64,000 nt of DNA from Rhodoferax sediminis (GTDB taxonomy: Bacteria > Pseudomonadota > Gammaproteobacteria > Burkholderiales > Burkholderiaceae_C), in assembly GCF_006970865.1 (NCBI RefSeq), contig NZ_CP035503.1:2245001-2309000 (forward strand), given 5' to 3'. Positions 28,802 to 38,542 of this stretch are shown here, one piece after another (the stretch's first letter is position 1; each line of letters starts with the position of its first letter). The notes under the pieces were generated by a model, which searched no databases, was not told the DNA's origin, and saw only the letters and a list, made by a program, of their open reading frames with translations. The translations under genes and the position numbers were made by a program.

Positions 28802-31141
28802 TCAGCCGGTGGTCGCTTCTTCCGACTCCGGTTTGGCGCGGCCTTCCTTCTTGGGCAGCGGCTGGATGTCGAGCACCACCTCGCCGTTCTCGACACCCTT
28901 GTCGTCGGTGGTCACCTTCATGTCCACCGTCAGGCGTCCGCCCTCCATCAGGCGACCGAACAGCAACTCGTCGGCCAGCGCGCGGCGGATCGTGTCCTGG
29001 ATCAGGCGCTGCATCGGGCGCGCGCCCATCAGCGGATCGAACCCCTTCTTGCCCAGGTACTTGCGCAGCGCGTCGGTGAAGGTGACTTCCACCTTCTTCT
29101 CGGCCAGCTGCGTCTCGAGTTGCAGCAGGAACTTGTCGACCACGCGCAGGATCACGGTCTCGTCCAGCGCCTTGAAGCTCACCGTGGCGTCCAGCCGGTT
29201 CCGGAACTCAGGCGTGAACAGGCGCTTGATATCCGCCATCTCGTCGCCCGCTTCGCGATGGGTGGTGAAGCCGATCATCGCCTTGTTCATGGTTTCGGCG
29301 CCCGCATTCGTCGTCATGATGATGATGATGTTGCGGAAGTCGGCCTTGCGCCCGTTGTTGTCGGTCAGCGTGCCATGGTCCATCACCTGCAGCAGCACGT
29401 TGAAGATGTCCGGGTGCGCCTTCTCGATCTCGTCAAGCAGCAGCACCGCGTGCGGCTTCTTGGTGACGGCCTCGGTCAGCAGCCCGCCCTGGTCAAAGCC
29501 GACGTAGCCCGGCGGCGCGCCGATCAGGCGGCTCACGGCGTGGCGCTCCATGTACTCCGACATGTCGAAGCGGATCAGCTCGATGCCCATGATGTAGGCG
29601 AGCTGCTTGGCCGCTTCGGTCTTGCCGACGCCCGTGGGGCCGGAGAACAGGAACGAGCCGATCGGCTTGTCGCCCTTGCCCAGGCCCGAGCGCGCCATCT
29701 TGACGGCACTGGCCAATACGTCCAGTGCCTTGTCCTGGCCGAACACCACGCTCTTGAGGTCGCGCTCCAGCGTCTTGAGTTTGCCGCGGTCGTCGTTCGA
29801 CACATTGGCCGGCGGAATGCGCGCGATCTTGGCCACGATCTCCTCGACTTCGGTCTTGGTGATCGTCTTCTTGCGCTTGTTGGCGGGCAGGATGCGTTGC
29901 GCCGCGCCGGCCTCGTCGATCACGTCGATCGCCTTGTCGGGCAGATGCCGGTCGTTGATGTACTTGGCGCTCAGCTCGGCCGCAGCCTGCAGGGCCGCCA
30001 CGGCGTACTTGACGCTGTGGTGCTCTTCAAAGCGCGATTTCAGGCCTTTGAGGATTTCCACGGTTTCAGCGACGGTGGGCTCCACCACATCCACCTTCTG
30101 GAAGCGCCGTGACAGCGCAGCGTCCTTCTCAAAAATCCCCCGATACTCGGTGAATGTGGTGGCGCCAATGCACTTGATCTGACCCGAACTCAGCGCGGGC
30201 TTGAGCAGGTTGGACGCGTCCAGCGTGCCGCCCGAGGCCGCGCCGGCCCCGATCAGGGTGTGGATCTCGTCGATGAACAGGATCGCATTGGGCTTGTCCT
30301 TGAGGCTTTTCAGCACGCCCTTGAGACGCTGCTCAAAGTCCCCGCGGTATTTGGTACCGGCCAGCAGCGCGCCCATGTCGAGCGAGTAGACGTTCGACTC
30401 GGCGAGGATTTCCGGCACATCCTTTTGCGTGATGCGCCAGGCCAGGCCTTCGGCGATCGCGGTCTTGCCGACACCGGCCTCACCCACCAGCAGCGGGTTG
30501 TTCTTGCGCCGGCGGCACAGGATCTGGATCACGCGCTCGACCTCGTACTCGCGGCCGATCAATGGATCGATCTTGCCGTCCTTGGCGAGCTGGTTCAGGT
30601 TCTGCGTGTACTGCTCCAGCGGCGAGGCCTTGTCGTTGCGCTCGCCGCCCTCTTCGCCTTCCTGGGCGGCCGATTCGCTGCTCTTGGCGGGCTCGGGCGG
30701 ATCGCTCTTCTTGATGCCGTGCGCGATGAAGTTCACCACGTCCAGCCTTGTGACGCCCTGCTGGTGCAGGTAGTACACGGCGTGCGAGTCTTTCTCGCCG
30801 AAGATGGCGACCAGCACGTTGGCGCCGGTGACTTCCTTCTTGCCGTTGCCCGTGGACTGCACGTGCATGATGGCACGCTGGATCACACGCTGGAAGCCCA
30901 GCGTGGGCTGTGTATCGACATCGTCGGCACCCGCCACCTGCGGCGTGTTGTCCTTGATGAAGTTGGCGAGCGACTTGCGCAAGTCGTCGATGTTGGCCGA
31001 GCAGGCCCGCAGCACCTCGGCAGCGCTGGGGTTATCGAGCAAGGCGAGCAACAGGTGCTCCACGGTGATGAACTCGTGGCGCTGCTGCCTGGCCTCCACG
31101 AAGGCCATGTGCAAGCTGACTTCCAATTCCTGGGCAATCAT
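28802..31141 (-). CDS. clpA: ATP-dependent Clp protease ATP-binding subunit ClpA
   Basis: A 779-residue AAA+ unfoldase for ClpP. The N-domain (about 1-145, [22 protein letters not shown]) binds ClpS. AAA1 has Walker [10 protein letters not shown] (about 217) and Walker [16 protein letters not shown]2 has Walker [10 protein letters not shown] (about 500) and [13 protein letters not shown]. There is no ClpB-type middle coiled coil, which supports ClpA. The C-terminus ends in a charged tail. It lies downstream of clpS, 56 bp apart. Confidence 0.96.
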   Translation of the reverse strand: MIAQELEVSLHMAFVEARQQRHEFITVEHLLLALLDNPSAAEVLRACSANIDDLRKSLANFIKDNTPQVAGADDVDTQPTLGFQRVIQRAIMHVQSTGNGKKEVTGANVLVAIFGEKDSHAVYYLHQQGVTRLDVVNFIAHGIKKSDPPEPAKSSESAAQEGEEGGERNDKASPLEQYTQNLNQLAKDGKIDPLIGREYEVERVIQILCRRRKNNPLLVGEAGVGKTAIAEGLAWRITQKDVPEILAESNVYSLDMGALLAGTKYRGDFEQRLKGVLKSLKDKPNAILFIDEIHTLIGAGAASGGTLDASNLLKPALSSGQIKCIGATTFTEYRGIFEKDAALSRRFQKVDVVEPTVAETVEILKGLKSRFEEHHSVKYAVAALQAAAELSAKYINDRHLPDKAIDVIDEAGAAQRILPANKRKKTITKTEVEEIVAKIARIPPANVSNDDRGKLKTLERDLKSVVFGQDKALDVLASAVKMARSGLGKGDKPIGSFLFSGPTGVGKTEAAKQLAYIMGIELIRFDMSEYMERHAVSRLIGAPPGYVGFDQGGLLTEAVTKKPHAVLLLDEIEKAHPDIFNVLLQVMDHGTLTDNNGRKADFRNIIIIMTTNAGAETMNKAMIGFTTHREAGDEMADIKRLFTPEFRNRLDATVSFKALDETVILRVVDKFLLQLETQLAEKKVEVTFTDALRKYLGKKGFDPLMGARPMQRLIQDTIRRALADELLFGRLMEGGRLTVDMKVTTDDKGVENGEVVLDIQPLPKKEGRAKPESEEATTG

Positions 31142-31197
31142 GTGATTTCCTTTTTGCCTTGCTGTAATGATGAACTCTATATGGACGCTTGTGTAAT

Positions 31198-31557
31198 TTA
31201 TTCAACAGGCTCGCTGATACATTGCAGCGGATGCCCGGCCTTGTTGGCGGCGTCCATGACCTGGTCGACCTTGGTGGCCGCCACGTCCCTCGAATACACG
31301 CCGCACACCCCCCGGCCGTCCAGGTGGATCTTGAGCATGATCTGCGTCGCGGTCTCGCGGTCCTTGTTGAAAAACTCCTGGATCACCACCACCACGAACT
31401 CCATCGGGGTGTAGTCGTCATTGAGCATCACCACCTGGTGCATGTGGGGGGGCTTGACCTTCTGGGTGCGCCGCTCCAGAACGACCGAGTCGCCATTCTC
31501 CCCGTCGGGCGGCTGAGTCCTCGGCGCAGGGGGTTTGGAGGGGATTTTGGTTGCCAT
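31198..31557 (-). CDS. clpS: ATP-dependent Clp protease adaptor ClpS
   Basis: A 119-residue N-end-rule adaptor. A flexible N-terminus ([15 protein letters not shown]) precedes the core, which carries [24 protein letters not shown] with the Asp and Met residues that form the substrate pocket, then [19 protein letters not shown] and the [14 protein letters not shown] helix. It delivers N-degron substrates to ClpA. Upstream of clpA on the same strand. Confidence 0.96.
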   Translation of the reverse strand: MATKIPSKPPAPRTQPPDGENGDSVVLERRTQKVKPPHMHQVVMLNDDYTPMEFVVVVIQEFFNKDRETATQIMLKIHLDGRGVCGVYSRDVAATKVDQVMDAANKAGHPLQCISEPVE

Positions 31558-31644
31558 GGAATCATTCTATCGGGCAGGCTGCCGCACTGCACCACGAGGG
31601 TAAATTGGTGACGCCCGGGCCACATTCAAGCCCGAAAAACGAAA

Positions 31645-31673
31645 CCGCCCCGCAGAGGGCGCTGCGGGGCGGT
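31645..31673 (-). terminator. Intrinsic terminator of icd
   Basis: Perfect stem ccgccccgcag / ctgcggggcgg with a six-base loop. On the minus strand it is followed by TTTCGTTTTTC. It lies 46 bp after the icd stop. Confidence 0.85.
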
Positions 31674-31718
31674 GATTCGGTGCAGGGCGGCTGTGGGCTG
31701 CCTGCGCCAGTACAAACT

Positions 31719-32972
31719 TTACATGTGATCGATCATGACCTGGCCAAAGCCGGAGCAGCTGACCTGCGTGGCGCCGTCCATCAGGCGGGCGAAGTCGTAG
31801 GTGACCTTTTTGCTCAGAATTGACTTTTCCATCGAGCTGATGATCAGGTCGGCCGCGGCCGTCCAGCCCATGTGGCGCAGCATCATCTCGGCCGAGAGGA
31901 TTTCGGAGCCCGGGTTCACATAATCCTTGCCGGCGTACTTGGGCGCCGTGCCGTGCGTGGCCTCGAACATGGCAATGGTGTCGCTCAGGTTCGCGCCGGG
32001 AGCGATGCCAATGCCGCCGACTTGCGCAGCCAGCGCGTCGGACACGTAGTCGCCGTTCAGGTTGAGCGTGGCGATCACCGAGTATTCGGCCGGGCGCAGC
32101 AGGATTTGCTGCAAGAAAGCATCGGCAATGCTGTCCTTGACCGTGATGTCCTTGCCCGTCTTGGGGTTCTTGAACTTCATCCACGGACCGCCGTCGATCA
32201 GCTGGGCACCGAATTCCTTCGCCGCCAGGCCATAGGCCCAGTCGCGGAAACCGCCTTCGGTGAACTTCATGATGTTGCCCTTGTGCACGATGGTCACGCT
32301 GGGCTTGTCGTTGTCGATCGCGTACTGGATCGCCTTGCGCACCAGACGCTCGGTGCCTTCGCGCGACACCGGCTTGATGCCGATGCCGGATGTGTTCGGG
32401 AAGCGGATTTTCTTGACGCCCATTTCGTCCTGCAGGAACTTGATGAGCTTTTTGGCCTTGTCGGACTCGGCTTCGAACTCGATGCCGGCGTAGATGTCTT
32501 CCGAGTTCTCGCGGAAGATCACCATGTTGGTTTTTTCGGGCTCCTTCACCGGCGAGGGCACACCCTTGAAGTACTGGATCGGGCGCAGGCACACGTACAG
32601 GTCCAGTTGCTGGCGCAGCGCCACATTCAGCGAGCGGATGCCGCCACCCACGGGCGTGGTCAGCGGACCCTTGATGGACACCACATAGTCGCGCACCGCC
32701 TCCAGGGTCTCATCCGGCAGCCAGACGTCGGGGCCATACACCTGGGTGGACTTTTCACCGGCATAGACCTCCATCCAGTGGATTTTTTTCTTGCCGCCGT
32801 AGGCCTTGGCGACCGCTGCATCCACCACTTTCAGCATCACCGGTGTGATATCGGCGCCCGTGCCGTCGCCCTCGATAAAGGGGATCACGGGCTGGTCAGG
32901 CACATTCAGGGACATGTCGGCGTTGACGGTAATTTTCTGGCCCTCGGCGGGCACCTTGATGTGCTGATACAT
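31719..32972 (-). CDS. icd: NADP-dependent isocitrate dehydrogenase
   Basis: A 417-residue homodimeric type enzyme of the TCA cycle, isocitrate to 2-oxoglutarate with NADP. It has [18 protein letters not shown], the substrate loop [17 protein letters not shown] with the phosphorylatable Ser, [34 protein letters not shown] and the cofactor segment [19 protein letters not shown]. Length matches E. coli Icd (416). Confidence 0.97.
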   Translation of the reverse strand: MYQHIKVPAEGQKITVNADMSLNVPDQPVIPFIEGDGTGADITPVMLKVVDAAVAKAYGGKKKIHWMEVYAGEKSTQVYGPDVWLPDETLEAVRDYVVSIKGPLTTPVGGGIRSLNVALRQQLDLYVCLRPIQYFKGVPSPVKEPEKTNMVIFRENSEDIYAGIEFEAESDKAKKLIKFLQDEMGVKKIRFPNTSGIGIKPVSREGTERLVRKAIQYAIDNDKPSVTIVHKGNIMKFTEGGFRDWAYGLAAKEFGAQLIDGGPWMKFKNPKTGKDITVKDSIADAFLQQILLRPAEYSVIATLNLNGDYVSDALAAQVGGIGIAPGANLSDTIAMFEATHGTAPKYAGKDYVNPGSEILSAEMMLRHMGWTAAADLIISSMEKSILSKKVTYDFARLMDGATQVSCSGFGQVMIDHM

Positions 32973-33159
32973 GGGGAAACTTCTCCGGTGGTGACTGGCC
33001 TGATTCGGCCGCTTTTGCTATTCGAGTGGAACGTGCGGATTTTAGCTTTAAAAATTTCTGTCGCCTCTGTCAACCAAGCGCAAAGCGGCCCCGTTACAGA
33101 AGAGCCTTCCGATTACTGGGAGGGAGCTTCACCATAACGTTACCTCAAGGAATTCTCAA

Positions 33160-33387
33160 ATGAACAAAATCCTCGGCGCCCTGATCGCTGGTCTGTTTGC
33201 TGTTGGTGCCTATGCACAAGCGCCTGCCGCTCCCGCTGCTGCGCCTGCGGCTCCCGCCGCTGCCGAAGCACCTGCTGCCACGCCAGCCGCTGCCGCTCCT
33301 GCCAAGGCCACCAAAAAGGCCCACAAAGCCAGGAAGGCCCATAAAGCCAAGAAGGCTGCGAAAGCCGCTGCTCCCAAGACTGAATAA
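33160..33387 (+). CDS. Small secreted Ala/Lys-rich protein
   Basis: 75 residues: a signal peptide (MNKILGALIAGLFAVGAYAQ, cleavage likely after AYA), then an Ala/Pro stretch and a Lys-rich tail (KATKKAHKARKAHKAKKAAK). The low-complexity basic tail resembles the two tandem proteins at 36.4-37.3 kb in design. It probably binds anionic surfaces or nucleic acids in the periplasm, a guess. AAGGAA is upstream, and a terminator follows 22 bp after the stop, so it is an independent unit. Confidence 0.8.
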   Translation: MNKILGALIAGLFAVGAYAQAPAAPAAAPAAPAAAEAPAATPAAAAPAKATKKAHKARKAHKAKKAAKAAAPKTE

Positions 33388-33408
33388 GTCCTTTTGACTT
33401 TGCGCGAG

Positions 33409-33434
33409 AATGCCCGCAGCAGCGGGCATTTTTG
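33409..33434 (+). terminator. Intrinsic terminator
   Basis: Stem aatgcccgc / gcgggcatt with loop agca, followed by tttgcgtttg. Downstream of the small Ala/Lys-rich gene. Confidence 0.8.
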
Positions 33435-33456
33435 CGTTTGAGCCCGCCCTTCGAAG

Positions 33457-33927
33457 ATGAACGCCATGAATTTGCGCTCCGCGTCGTTATCCGTCCTCGT
33501 CATCGGCCTCGCCTTGCTGGCAGGCACGGCGAACGCCCAGGGCAGCCCGCAATTGGAGCTGCCGCGCATCAAGCTGACAGCCGACATGTACCAGATCGAC
33601 GTCCAGCTGGCCCAGACCCCCGAGCAGCGCGAATTCGGGTTGATGTTTCGCAAGCAGATGCCCCAGCCCGAGGGCATGCTGTTTGTGTTTGACGTACCGA
33701 CCATTCAATGCTTCTGGATGAAGAACACCATCTTGCCGCTGACAGCTGCGTTTGTGGCGGATGACGGCACCATCGTGAACCTGGCCGACATGGCGCCGCA
33801 GACCACCGACTCGCACTGCTCGACCAGGCCCGTGCGTTACGTGCTGGAAATGAATCAGGGCTGGTTTGCCAAAAGAGCGATCAAGGCCGGTTTCAAGCTG
33901 GGCGGCAAACCGTTCGAGGGGCATTGA
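33457..33927 (+). CDS. DUF192 family exported protein
   Basis: 156 residues with a signal peptide (to about 27, GTANAQ). The DUF192 core has TPEQREFGLMFRKQMPQPEGMLFVF, CFWMKNTILPLTAAFVADDGTIV and SRPVRYVLEMNQGWFAK-like STRPVRYVLEMNQGWF. The function of the family is unknown, though it forms a small beta-barrel. An in-frame ATG is also at 33466. It is followed by a strong bidirectional terminator shared with sodB. Confidence 0.9.
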   Translation: MNAMNLRSASLSVLVIGLALLAGTANAQGSPQLELPRIKLTADMYQIDVQLAQTPEQREFGLMFRKQMPQPEGMLFVFDVPTIQCFWMKNTILPLTAAFVADDGTIVNLADMAPQTTDSHCSTRPVRYVLEMNQGWFAKRAIKAGFKLGGKPFEGH

Positions 33928-33995
33928 CGCCCGTCACCCTGCCGCCTGGCGCGTTCTTTTCGCAAGCGAGGCGTCGCGATACCCGCACTAAAGGC

Positions 33996-34023
33996 AAAAA
34001 AGCCGGCTCGCGCCGGCTTTTTC
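33996..34023. terminator. Bidirectional terminator between DUF192 gene and sodB
   Basis: aaaaaagccggc / gccggcttttt with a short loop. It has a T-run on each strand and stands between two convergent genes. Confidence 0.9.
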
Positions 34024-34039
34024 ATGCGTGAGGGTCGCC

Positions 34040-34621
34040 TCAGCCGAAGTTCTTCTCAGCAAAGCTCCAGTTCACCAGCTTGTCGAGGAAGGTTTCCACG
34101 TATTTCGGGCGCAGGTTGCGGTAATCGATGTAGTAGGCGTGCTCCCACACGTCCACGGTCAGCAGCGCCTTGTCGGCCGTGGTCAGCGGCGTACCCGCGG
34201 CACCCATGTTGACGATATCCACCGAGCCATCGGCCTTCTTCACCAGCCAGGTCCAGCCGGAGCCAAAATTGGCGCCCGCCGACTTCACGAATGCTTCCTT
34301 GAACGCGGCGTAGGTGCCCCACTTTGCGGCAATGGCTTTGGCCAGCGCGCCGGACGGCTCGCCGCCGCCATTGGGCTTCATGCAATTCCAGAAAAAGGTG
34401 TGGTTCCAGATTTGCGCGGAGTTGTTGTAGATGCCGCCGCTGGATTTTTTGACAATGTCTTCCAGCGCCATGTTCTCGAATTCGGTGCCCTTTTGCAGGT
34501 TGTTGAGGTTCACCACATAGGCATTGTGGTGCTTGCCGTAGTGGTACTCCATGGTTTCCTTGGAGTAACTGGGGGCCAGCGCGTCGATCGCGTAAGGCAG
34601 TGCAGGCAGCTTGTGTTCCAT
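34040..34621 (-). CDS. sodB: Superoxide dismutase [Fe]
   Basis: A 193-residue Fe/Mn superoxide dismutase. Metal ligands: His in [11 protein letters not shown] (first helix), His in [10 protein letters not shown], and Asp and His in [14 protein letters not shown]. The Gln in the second domain is absent, and the NGGGEPSG and [12 protein letters not shown] segments ([12 protein letters not shown]) are typical of Fe enzymes. Cytoplasmic. It reads away from xseA, with which it is tandem (46 bp gap). Confidence 0.95.
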   Translation of the reverse strand: MEHKLPALPYAIDALAPSYSKETMEYHYGKHHNAYVVNLNNLQKGTEFENMALEDIVKKSSGGIYNNSAQIWNHTFFWNCMKPNGGGEPSGALAKAIAAKWGTYAAFKEAFVKSAGANFGSGWTWLVKKADGSVDIVNMGAAGTPLTTADKALLTVDVWEHAYYIDYRNLRPKYVETFLDKLVNWSFAEKNFG

Positions 34622-34667
34622 GATTTCTTTCCTCGTGGTTTGTTGTCGGGATTGTTGATTGTAGGAA

Positions 34668-36011
34668 TTAAATGAGGCGTTGCGGCGATACCGTGAGATC
34701 AACCTCGCCATCCGCAAGGGTGGCACGCAGCGCCTGGCCGATGTGGGTCTGGCTCGCGCGGGTGATGGCGCTGCCCTCCAGGTCCGCCAGCCAGGCATAG
34801 CCGCGCTGCAGGACCAGCCGCGGATCGAGCAGCTCGAGGCGCAAACGCGCGCGCGCCAGCCGCTCCTGCGCGGCGGCCGCCGCGCGCCGCACCTTTTCAG
34901 GGAAATTGGCCTCCAGCCCTTGTACAAGGGACGCTTTATGCTGCAAATTCGATAGTGCGCCGTAGCGCAGGCGCTGCGCCTGATGGCCCAAACGCAGCTG
35001 CTGGCGAGCCAGCAACGCGGATGGCCGGCCAAGCCTGGAGGCCGCCAGATCGACGCGCTGGCTCTGGCTGTCGACCTGCCGCAGCAGCGCGTCGTGCAGC
35101 CGCTCCCCCGCCAGCGCCAGCGCCCCGAGCCAGACCTCGCGCGGCTGCGCCACCAGCTCGGCGGCGGCGGTCGGCGTGGGCGCGCGCAGATCGGCACAGA
35201 AGTCGGCGATCGTGAAATCGGTCTCATGGCCAACGCCGCTGACGAGTGGCACCGGGCTTTGCACGATGGTGCGCGCCAGCTGCTCGTCGTTGAACGCCCA
35301 CAAGTCTTCCATCGAACCACCGCCGCGCACCAGCAGGATCACGTCGATGCAAGGACTCTGCGTCGCGCCTTTCCTTGAAGCCAAATCGGCTGTTAGCCCT
35401 TGTCTGGCGGGCGTGAGCTGATACAAATTTGATAGCGCCCGTACCAGATCCGCCGGCGCGCCGGCACCCTGCACCAGCGCGGGCGAGAGCACCACCGGGA
35501 TGTGCGGCACGCGCCGCCTGAGCGCGGTCACCACGTCGTGCAGCGCGGCGGCGCCCAGCGACGTGACGATGCCGATGCCGCGCGGCATGGCGGGCAGTTC
35601 GCGTTTGCGGGCGGCATCGAACAAGCCCTCCTGCTCCAGCCTGGCCTTGAGTTTGAGAAACTGCTCGAACAACGCGCCCTGCCCGGCCCGACTCATGCTC
35701 TCCACGATCAATTGCAGGTCGCCGCGCTGCTCGTACACGCCCAGGCGCCCGCGCAACTCGACCAGCTCCCCATCGCGCGGTGCAAAGTCGAGCAGGCCAG
35801 CGGCGCGCCGGAACATGGCGCAACGGATCTGGCCGGTTTCGTCCTTGAGCGAGAAGTAGCAATGGCCGCTGGCTGCGCGTGAAAAATTCGAAATCTCGCC
35901 GCGCACCGCGACCGGGTTGAAGCGGGCGTCCAGCGCATCAGCAACGGCGCGGCACAGCGCGCCAACCTGCCAGATTCGCGGCGCCAGGGCTGGGGCGGGT
36001 ACCTCAGGCAC
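34668..36011 (-). CDS. xseA: Exodeoxyribonuclease VII large subunit
   Basis: A 447-residue protein with the N-terminal OB fold [31 protein letters not shown] sequence, then [40 protein letters not shown] and [19 protein letters not shown], and [15 protein letters not shown] before a C-terminal coiled coil. Two dispersed-repeat copies interrupt it. One adds about 19 residues between the VRAL and [11 protein letters not shown] segments, a loop that is only about 8 residues in E. coli; the other lies in the coiled coil. The likely start is GTG 36011, as upstream codons (to 36092) look non-coding. It may still be functional. Confidence 0.9.
   Translation of the reverse strand: MPEVPAPALAPRIWQVGALCRAVADALDARFNPVAVRGEISNFSRAASGHCYFSLKDETGQIRCAMFRRAAGLLDFAPRDGELVELRGRLGVYEQRGDLQLIVESMSRAGQGALFEQFLKLKARLEQEGLFDAARKRELPAMPRGIGIVTSLGAAALHDVVTALRRRVPHIPVVLSPALVQGAGAPADLVRALSNLYQLTPARQGLTADLASRKGATQSPCIDVILLVRGGGSMEDLWAFNDEQLARTIVQSPVPLVSGVGHETDFTIADFCADLRAPTPTAAAELVAQPREVWLGALALAGERLHDALLRQVDSQSQRVDLAASRLGRPSALLARQQLRLGHQAQRLRYGALSNLQHKASLVQGLEANFPEKVRRAAAAAQERLARARLRLELLDPRLVLQRGYAWLADLEGSAITRASQTHIGQALRATLADGEVDLTVSPQRLI
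34896..34958 (-). repeat. Dispersed 65-bp repeat, copy 8 (inside xseA)
   Basis: Minus strand: actatcgaatttgcagc, then acaagggct ending 42 nt from the start, then ggaggcc and aatttccctgaaaa. Read in element frame 2 ([14 protein letters not shown]). Confidence 0.8.
35372..35438 (-). repeat. Dispersed 65-bp repeat, copy 9 (inside xseA)
   Basis: Minus strand: gctatcaaatttgtatcag, then agacaagggct ending 42 nt from the start, then aacagcc, gatttggcttcaagg. Read in element frame 2 (L-S-N-L-Y-Q-L-T). It produces an extra loop in XseA. Confidence 0.85.
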
Positions 36012-36350
36012 GGCTTGACCCCGGCGACGGCAAGCGACAACCCTCCACAGAGGCCGGCACCATACCGGATAAAGCACCCAACCCAGACGCAAACGCTGAT
36101 GTTATGGTGCAAGCGATTGATTTCATTGAAATTTCTTCCGCTCAAAATGTAAGCGTTTTGTCACATTCATGCGCTGGCGCGGCTTGTGACAAGGTGCGAG
36201 CCTACTTCTCAACAAAGTTATCCACAATTTCTGTTGGTTTTTCGGGCTCGTCACGGTCCCGCATTATCGGGGCATGGAGAAAGTCGGTGCAGGGGCGGCT
36301 TGGCTGCCCCGCTGACCTGCTGCGCGTAGGGGTCGGGACATAAGCCCATC
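36012..36350. other. 339-bp intergenic region with inverted repeat and DnaA-box match
   Basis: No convincing gene on either strand. It contains an inverted repeat ttgtcaca (36158-36165) / tgtgacaa (36185-36192) and an exact DnaA-box match, ttatccaca at 36218-36226. The only adjacent gene start is that of xseA at the left end. The AT-richer centre (36100-36260) suggests regulatory DNA or a short RNA gene. Confidence 0.5.
36218..36226 (+). promoter_or_regulatory. DnaA-box consensus match
   Basis: ttatccaca matches the high-affinity DnaA box TTATNCACA exactly. A single site far from dnaA is not an origin; it could titrate DnaA or be chance. Confidence 0.4.
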
Positions 36351-36376
36351 AAAAAAACGGACCCGAGTGGGTCCGC
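36351..36376 (-). terminator. Terminator of the 36.4-kb small secreted protein gene
   Basis: Stem ggaccc / gggtcc with loop gagt (36359-36374) and a seven-T run on the minus strand (36351-36357). The same hairpin recurs after the paralogous gene at 36.9 kb. Confidence 0.9.
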
Positions 36377-36397
36377 CGGGTTGCAGCGAATCTGTCG

Positions 36398-36736
36398 TCA
36401 GTACTTCTCGCCGGACTGGATTTCGCCTTTCTTGATGGCTTCGGCAGTCTCGGCCTTGCGCTTTGCACGGGCTTGCGCACGCTCAGCTTTGGTAAACTTG
36501 CGGGCGGTCCCGGCGCTCTTGTCGGAGCCTTCTTGCGGCATCTCGTTCTTGGCAGCGGCAGCGCCTCCAGCCTTGCGTTCCGCTTTGGCCGCAGCCTTCT
36601 CGGCCGGGGTCGCCGGGGCAGAGGGAGCCGCCATGGAGCCGGCAGAGTCGGCTTCGCCGCCCTTGGTCTGGGCAAAAGCACTCACCACCAGCATCTGGGC
36701 CAGGGCGATGCCCAGCGTCAACATGATTTTTTTCAT
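36398..36736 (-). CDS. Small secreted basic protein, tandem paralogue A
   Basis: 112 residues. Signal peptide MKKIMLTLGIALAQMLVVSAF, cleavage after AFA, then TKGGEADSAGS, a PSAPATPAEKAA motif and a Lys/Arg/Ala-rich helical tail (RAQARAKRKAETAEAIKKGE). About half the residues match the next gene, including TKGGEAD, APSAPATPAEKAA, GAAAAK and MPQEG/PQEG. AGGAG lies 5 bases before ATG 36736. I do not recognise a function; the composition suggests binding to polyanions. Confidence 0.8.
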   Translation of the reverse strand: MKKIMLTLGIALAQMLVVSAFAQTKGGEADSAGSMAAPSAPATPAEKAAAKAERKAGGAAAAKNEMPQEGSDKSAGTARKFTKAERAQARAKRKAETAEAIKKGEIQSGEKY

Positions 36737-36909
36737 ACCGGCTCCTGTGTGGATGGTTGAACGAAATTGATCGCGGTTACTGCAAATTCTGCATAACCCC
36801 CCGTGCACCAGTATAGGAAGACCTGTCGCAACAATCAAAAGGATTGACGTCCGTCTTCCACGGCCTCCCCTATTGCATCACCGAGCCCTGTTGACGGGCA
36901 CCCCCCCCC

Positions 36910-36938
36910 AAAAAAAAAACGGACCCGAGTGGGTCCGC
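36910..36938 (-). terminator. Terminator of the 36.97-kb paralogue
   Basis: Hairpin 36921-36936 (ggacccgagtgggtcc), identical to the one after paralogue A, followed on the minus strand by a run of ten T (36910-36919). A C9 tract (36901-36909) adjoins it. Confidence 0.9.
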
Positions 36939-36968
36939 CTTTGTGCAGCGAGTGCGTCTTCAGGCAGA

Positions 36969-37310
36969 TTATTTCTGGCCAGGTACAGCCTGGATTTCGC
37001 CACTCTTGACTGCAGCAGCAGCAGCAGCCTTGCGCTTGGCGTGGGCCGCCTTACGCTGTGCTTTGGTGGTCTTGTGCGCAGTGCCGGCGCTCTGGGGCAT
37101 ACCCTCTTGCGGCGTTTCGCTCTTCGCGGCAGCAGCGCCTTCAGTCTTGCGATCGGTTCTGGCAGCGGCCTTCTCGGCGGGGGTCGCCGGGGCAGACGGA
37201 GCCGCCTTGGCGCCCGTTGGGTCGGCTTCGCCACCCTTGGTTTGGGCAAAAGCGCTCACGGCCAGCATTTGGGCCAGGGCGATACTCAGAGGCAAAATGA
37301 TTTTTTTCAT
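36969..37310 (-). CDS. Small secreted basic protein, tandem paralogue B
   Basis: 113 residues. Signal peptide MKKIILPLSIALAQMLAVSAF, cleaved after AFA, followed by TKGGEADPTGAK, APSAPATPAEKAA, GAAAAKSETPQEGMPQSAGTAHK and a Lys/Ala tail (KAAHAKRKAAAAAAVKSGE). The gene, its signal sequence and its terminator are clearly duplicated from (or into) the neighbour at 36398-36736, 232 bp apart. The ribosome binding site is in gaatcctgtatg-type context, weaker than for paralogue A. Function unknown. Confidence 0.8.
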   Translation of the reverse strand: MKKIILPLSIALAQMLAVSAFAQTKGGEADPTGAKAAPSAPATPAEKAAARTDRKTEGAAAAKSETPQEGMPQSAGTAHKTTKAQRKAAHAKRKAAAAAAVKSGEIQAVPGQK

Positions 37311-37507
37311 ACAGGATTCTCCAGAGGGTTAAGGGAATTGGCCTTGAATACTACCAAGTCTTAATGTACCGAAAAGCGATATATAAAGACCTGTTGTAAC
37401 AACCCAACGGACTGTTACGCATATCCCAAGCAGTGTAACGTCGTATGTGCATGCCCGGTTGACGCAAAATCTCGACCTGATTTCCGAAAACATGCTGTGA
37501 GCCGCCG

Positions 37508-38437
37508 TCAAGGTGGCGATTGCTGGCGCCGGTATTCGCTGCGTTTCATCTCCAGATAGGCCGCCCGGTCCATCTCGTGCAGCTGGCGGGGGTATTTTTC
37601 AGTGGCTGCGAACCAGCTCTGCAACCTCTTTTCCAGCTGATTCGCCGGCGAAGCCGACAGCGCCCCCAGGTAGGCGTCGATGGCCAGGTAGTAGCGCATG
37701 GTGTTGCGCTCCACCAGGCCGCGCATGCCGCCGATGTAGGTTGGCTGGCTCCCGGCCTGGGGCGCGCCCAAGGTCGTGAAGCCCACCTTGCCGCGGCCCA
37801 CGGTCGCCAGGTAGACCTGCAAAGCCATACGGCTCACAGCGCCGTAACCGAAGGCGTAGCCCAGATGCAGGAAGGTGTGGCCGCCCTCGATGGATACGGC
37901 CTCGAGCAGGATGCGGTAGTTGCTCGTGCCGAACGGGCCCGACGGTGCATCGAGCTCGATATCTAAATATTCCGGTGTAACTGTGACTGCGCGATAGGCA
38001 AACACCAGTTCGGAGGCGTCGGCCACTGGCTGATCAAACTTCTTGCCGACCCTCAGGTCCAGTTGGGTCGCCGCGCCCAGGGTCTTCGCGCGGCAGTATT
38101 TGGTGTTCAGGTGCAGGATCAGCACGTCGCACCAGTGCTCGGGGCTGTTCAGCGCATTGCTGACCGTGGCAAACGGGTAATCGACCACGGCATAGATGTC
38201 GCCCTCGCTTTGCTGCGAGGTCTCGACCGAGTCCAGGTACAGCGGTCCGTTGAACTGGTTATTGGCCAGTTGGGGGCCCAGCGCCGCGTACCGGGTGCGC
38301 AAGACGGAGGGGCTGACCGCTTCGAGGCCGCCCGCCACGGCGGCGCCCGCCATGAGCAGCAGCGCGCACACGAACCAGGCCCGAAGAAGGGCCGAGGGGC
38401 CGGCCCGGCGCAGGGCCTTGCGCGAAGCATTCATCAT
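37508..38437 (-). CDS. Exported hypothetical protein
   Basis: 309 residues. An N-terminal hydrophobic segment (ALLRAWFVCALLLMAGAAVAGG, about 16-37) looks like a signal peptide with cleavage near AVAG. The mature part has a single pair of Cys (about 101 and 114; CDVLILHLNTKYC), possibly a disulfide, and aromatic-rich stretches such as YRILLEAVSIEGGHTFLHLGYAFGYG. I cannot name a family, although the layout (START/SRPBCC-like LNSPEHWCD) hints at a lipid-binding fold. GGAGA lies upstream of ATG 38437. It is divergent from exbB. Confidence 0.7.
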   Translation of the reverse strand: MMNASRKALRRAGPSALLRAWFVCALLLMAGAAVAGGLEAVSPSVLRTRYAALGPQLANNQFNGPLYLDSVETSQQSEGDIYAVVDYPFATVSNALNSPEHWCDVLILHLNTKYCRAKTLGAATQLDLRVGKKFDQPVADASELVFAYRAVTVTPEYLDIELDAPSGPFGTSNYRILLEAVSIEGGHTFLHLGYAFGYGAVSRMALQVYLATVGRGKVGFTTLGAPQAGSQPTYIGGMRGLVERNTMRYYLAIDAYLGALSASPANQLEKRLQSWFAATEKYPRQLHEMDRAAYLEMKRSEYRRQQSPP

Positions 38438-38542
38438 CGACTGATTCTCCAAAATCCTGGAACGGTGGGCCATAATCCCATCCCGCACCCACGTACTTTT
38501 CCAGCGCTACCCACGCGCCCTATTCCAGAGCGGAGACTCCAT

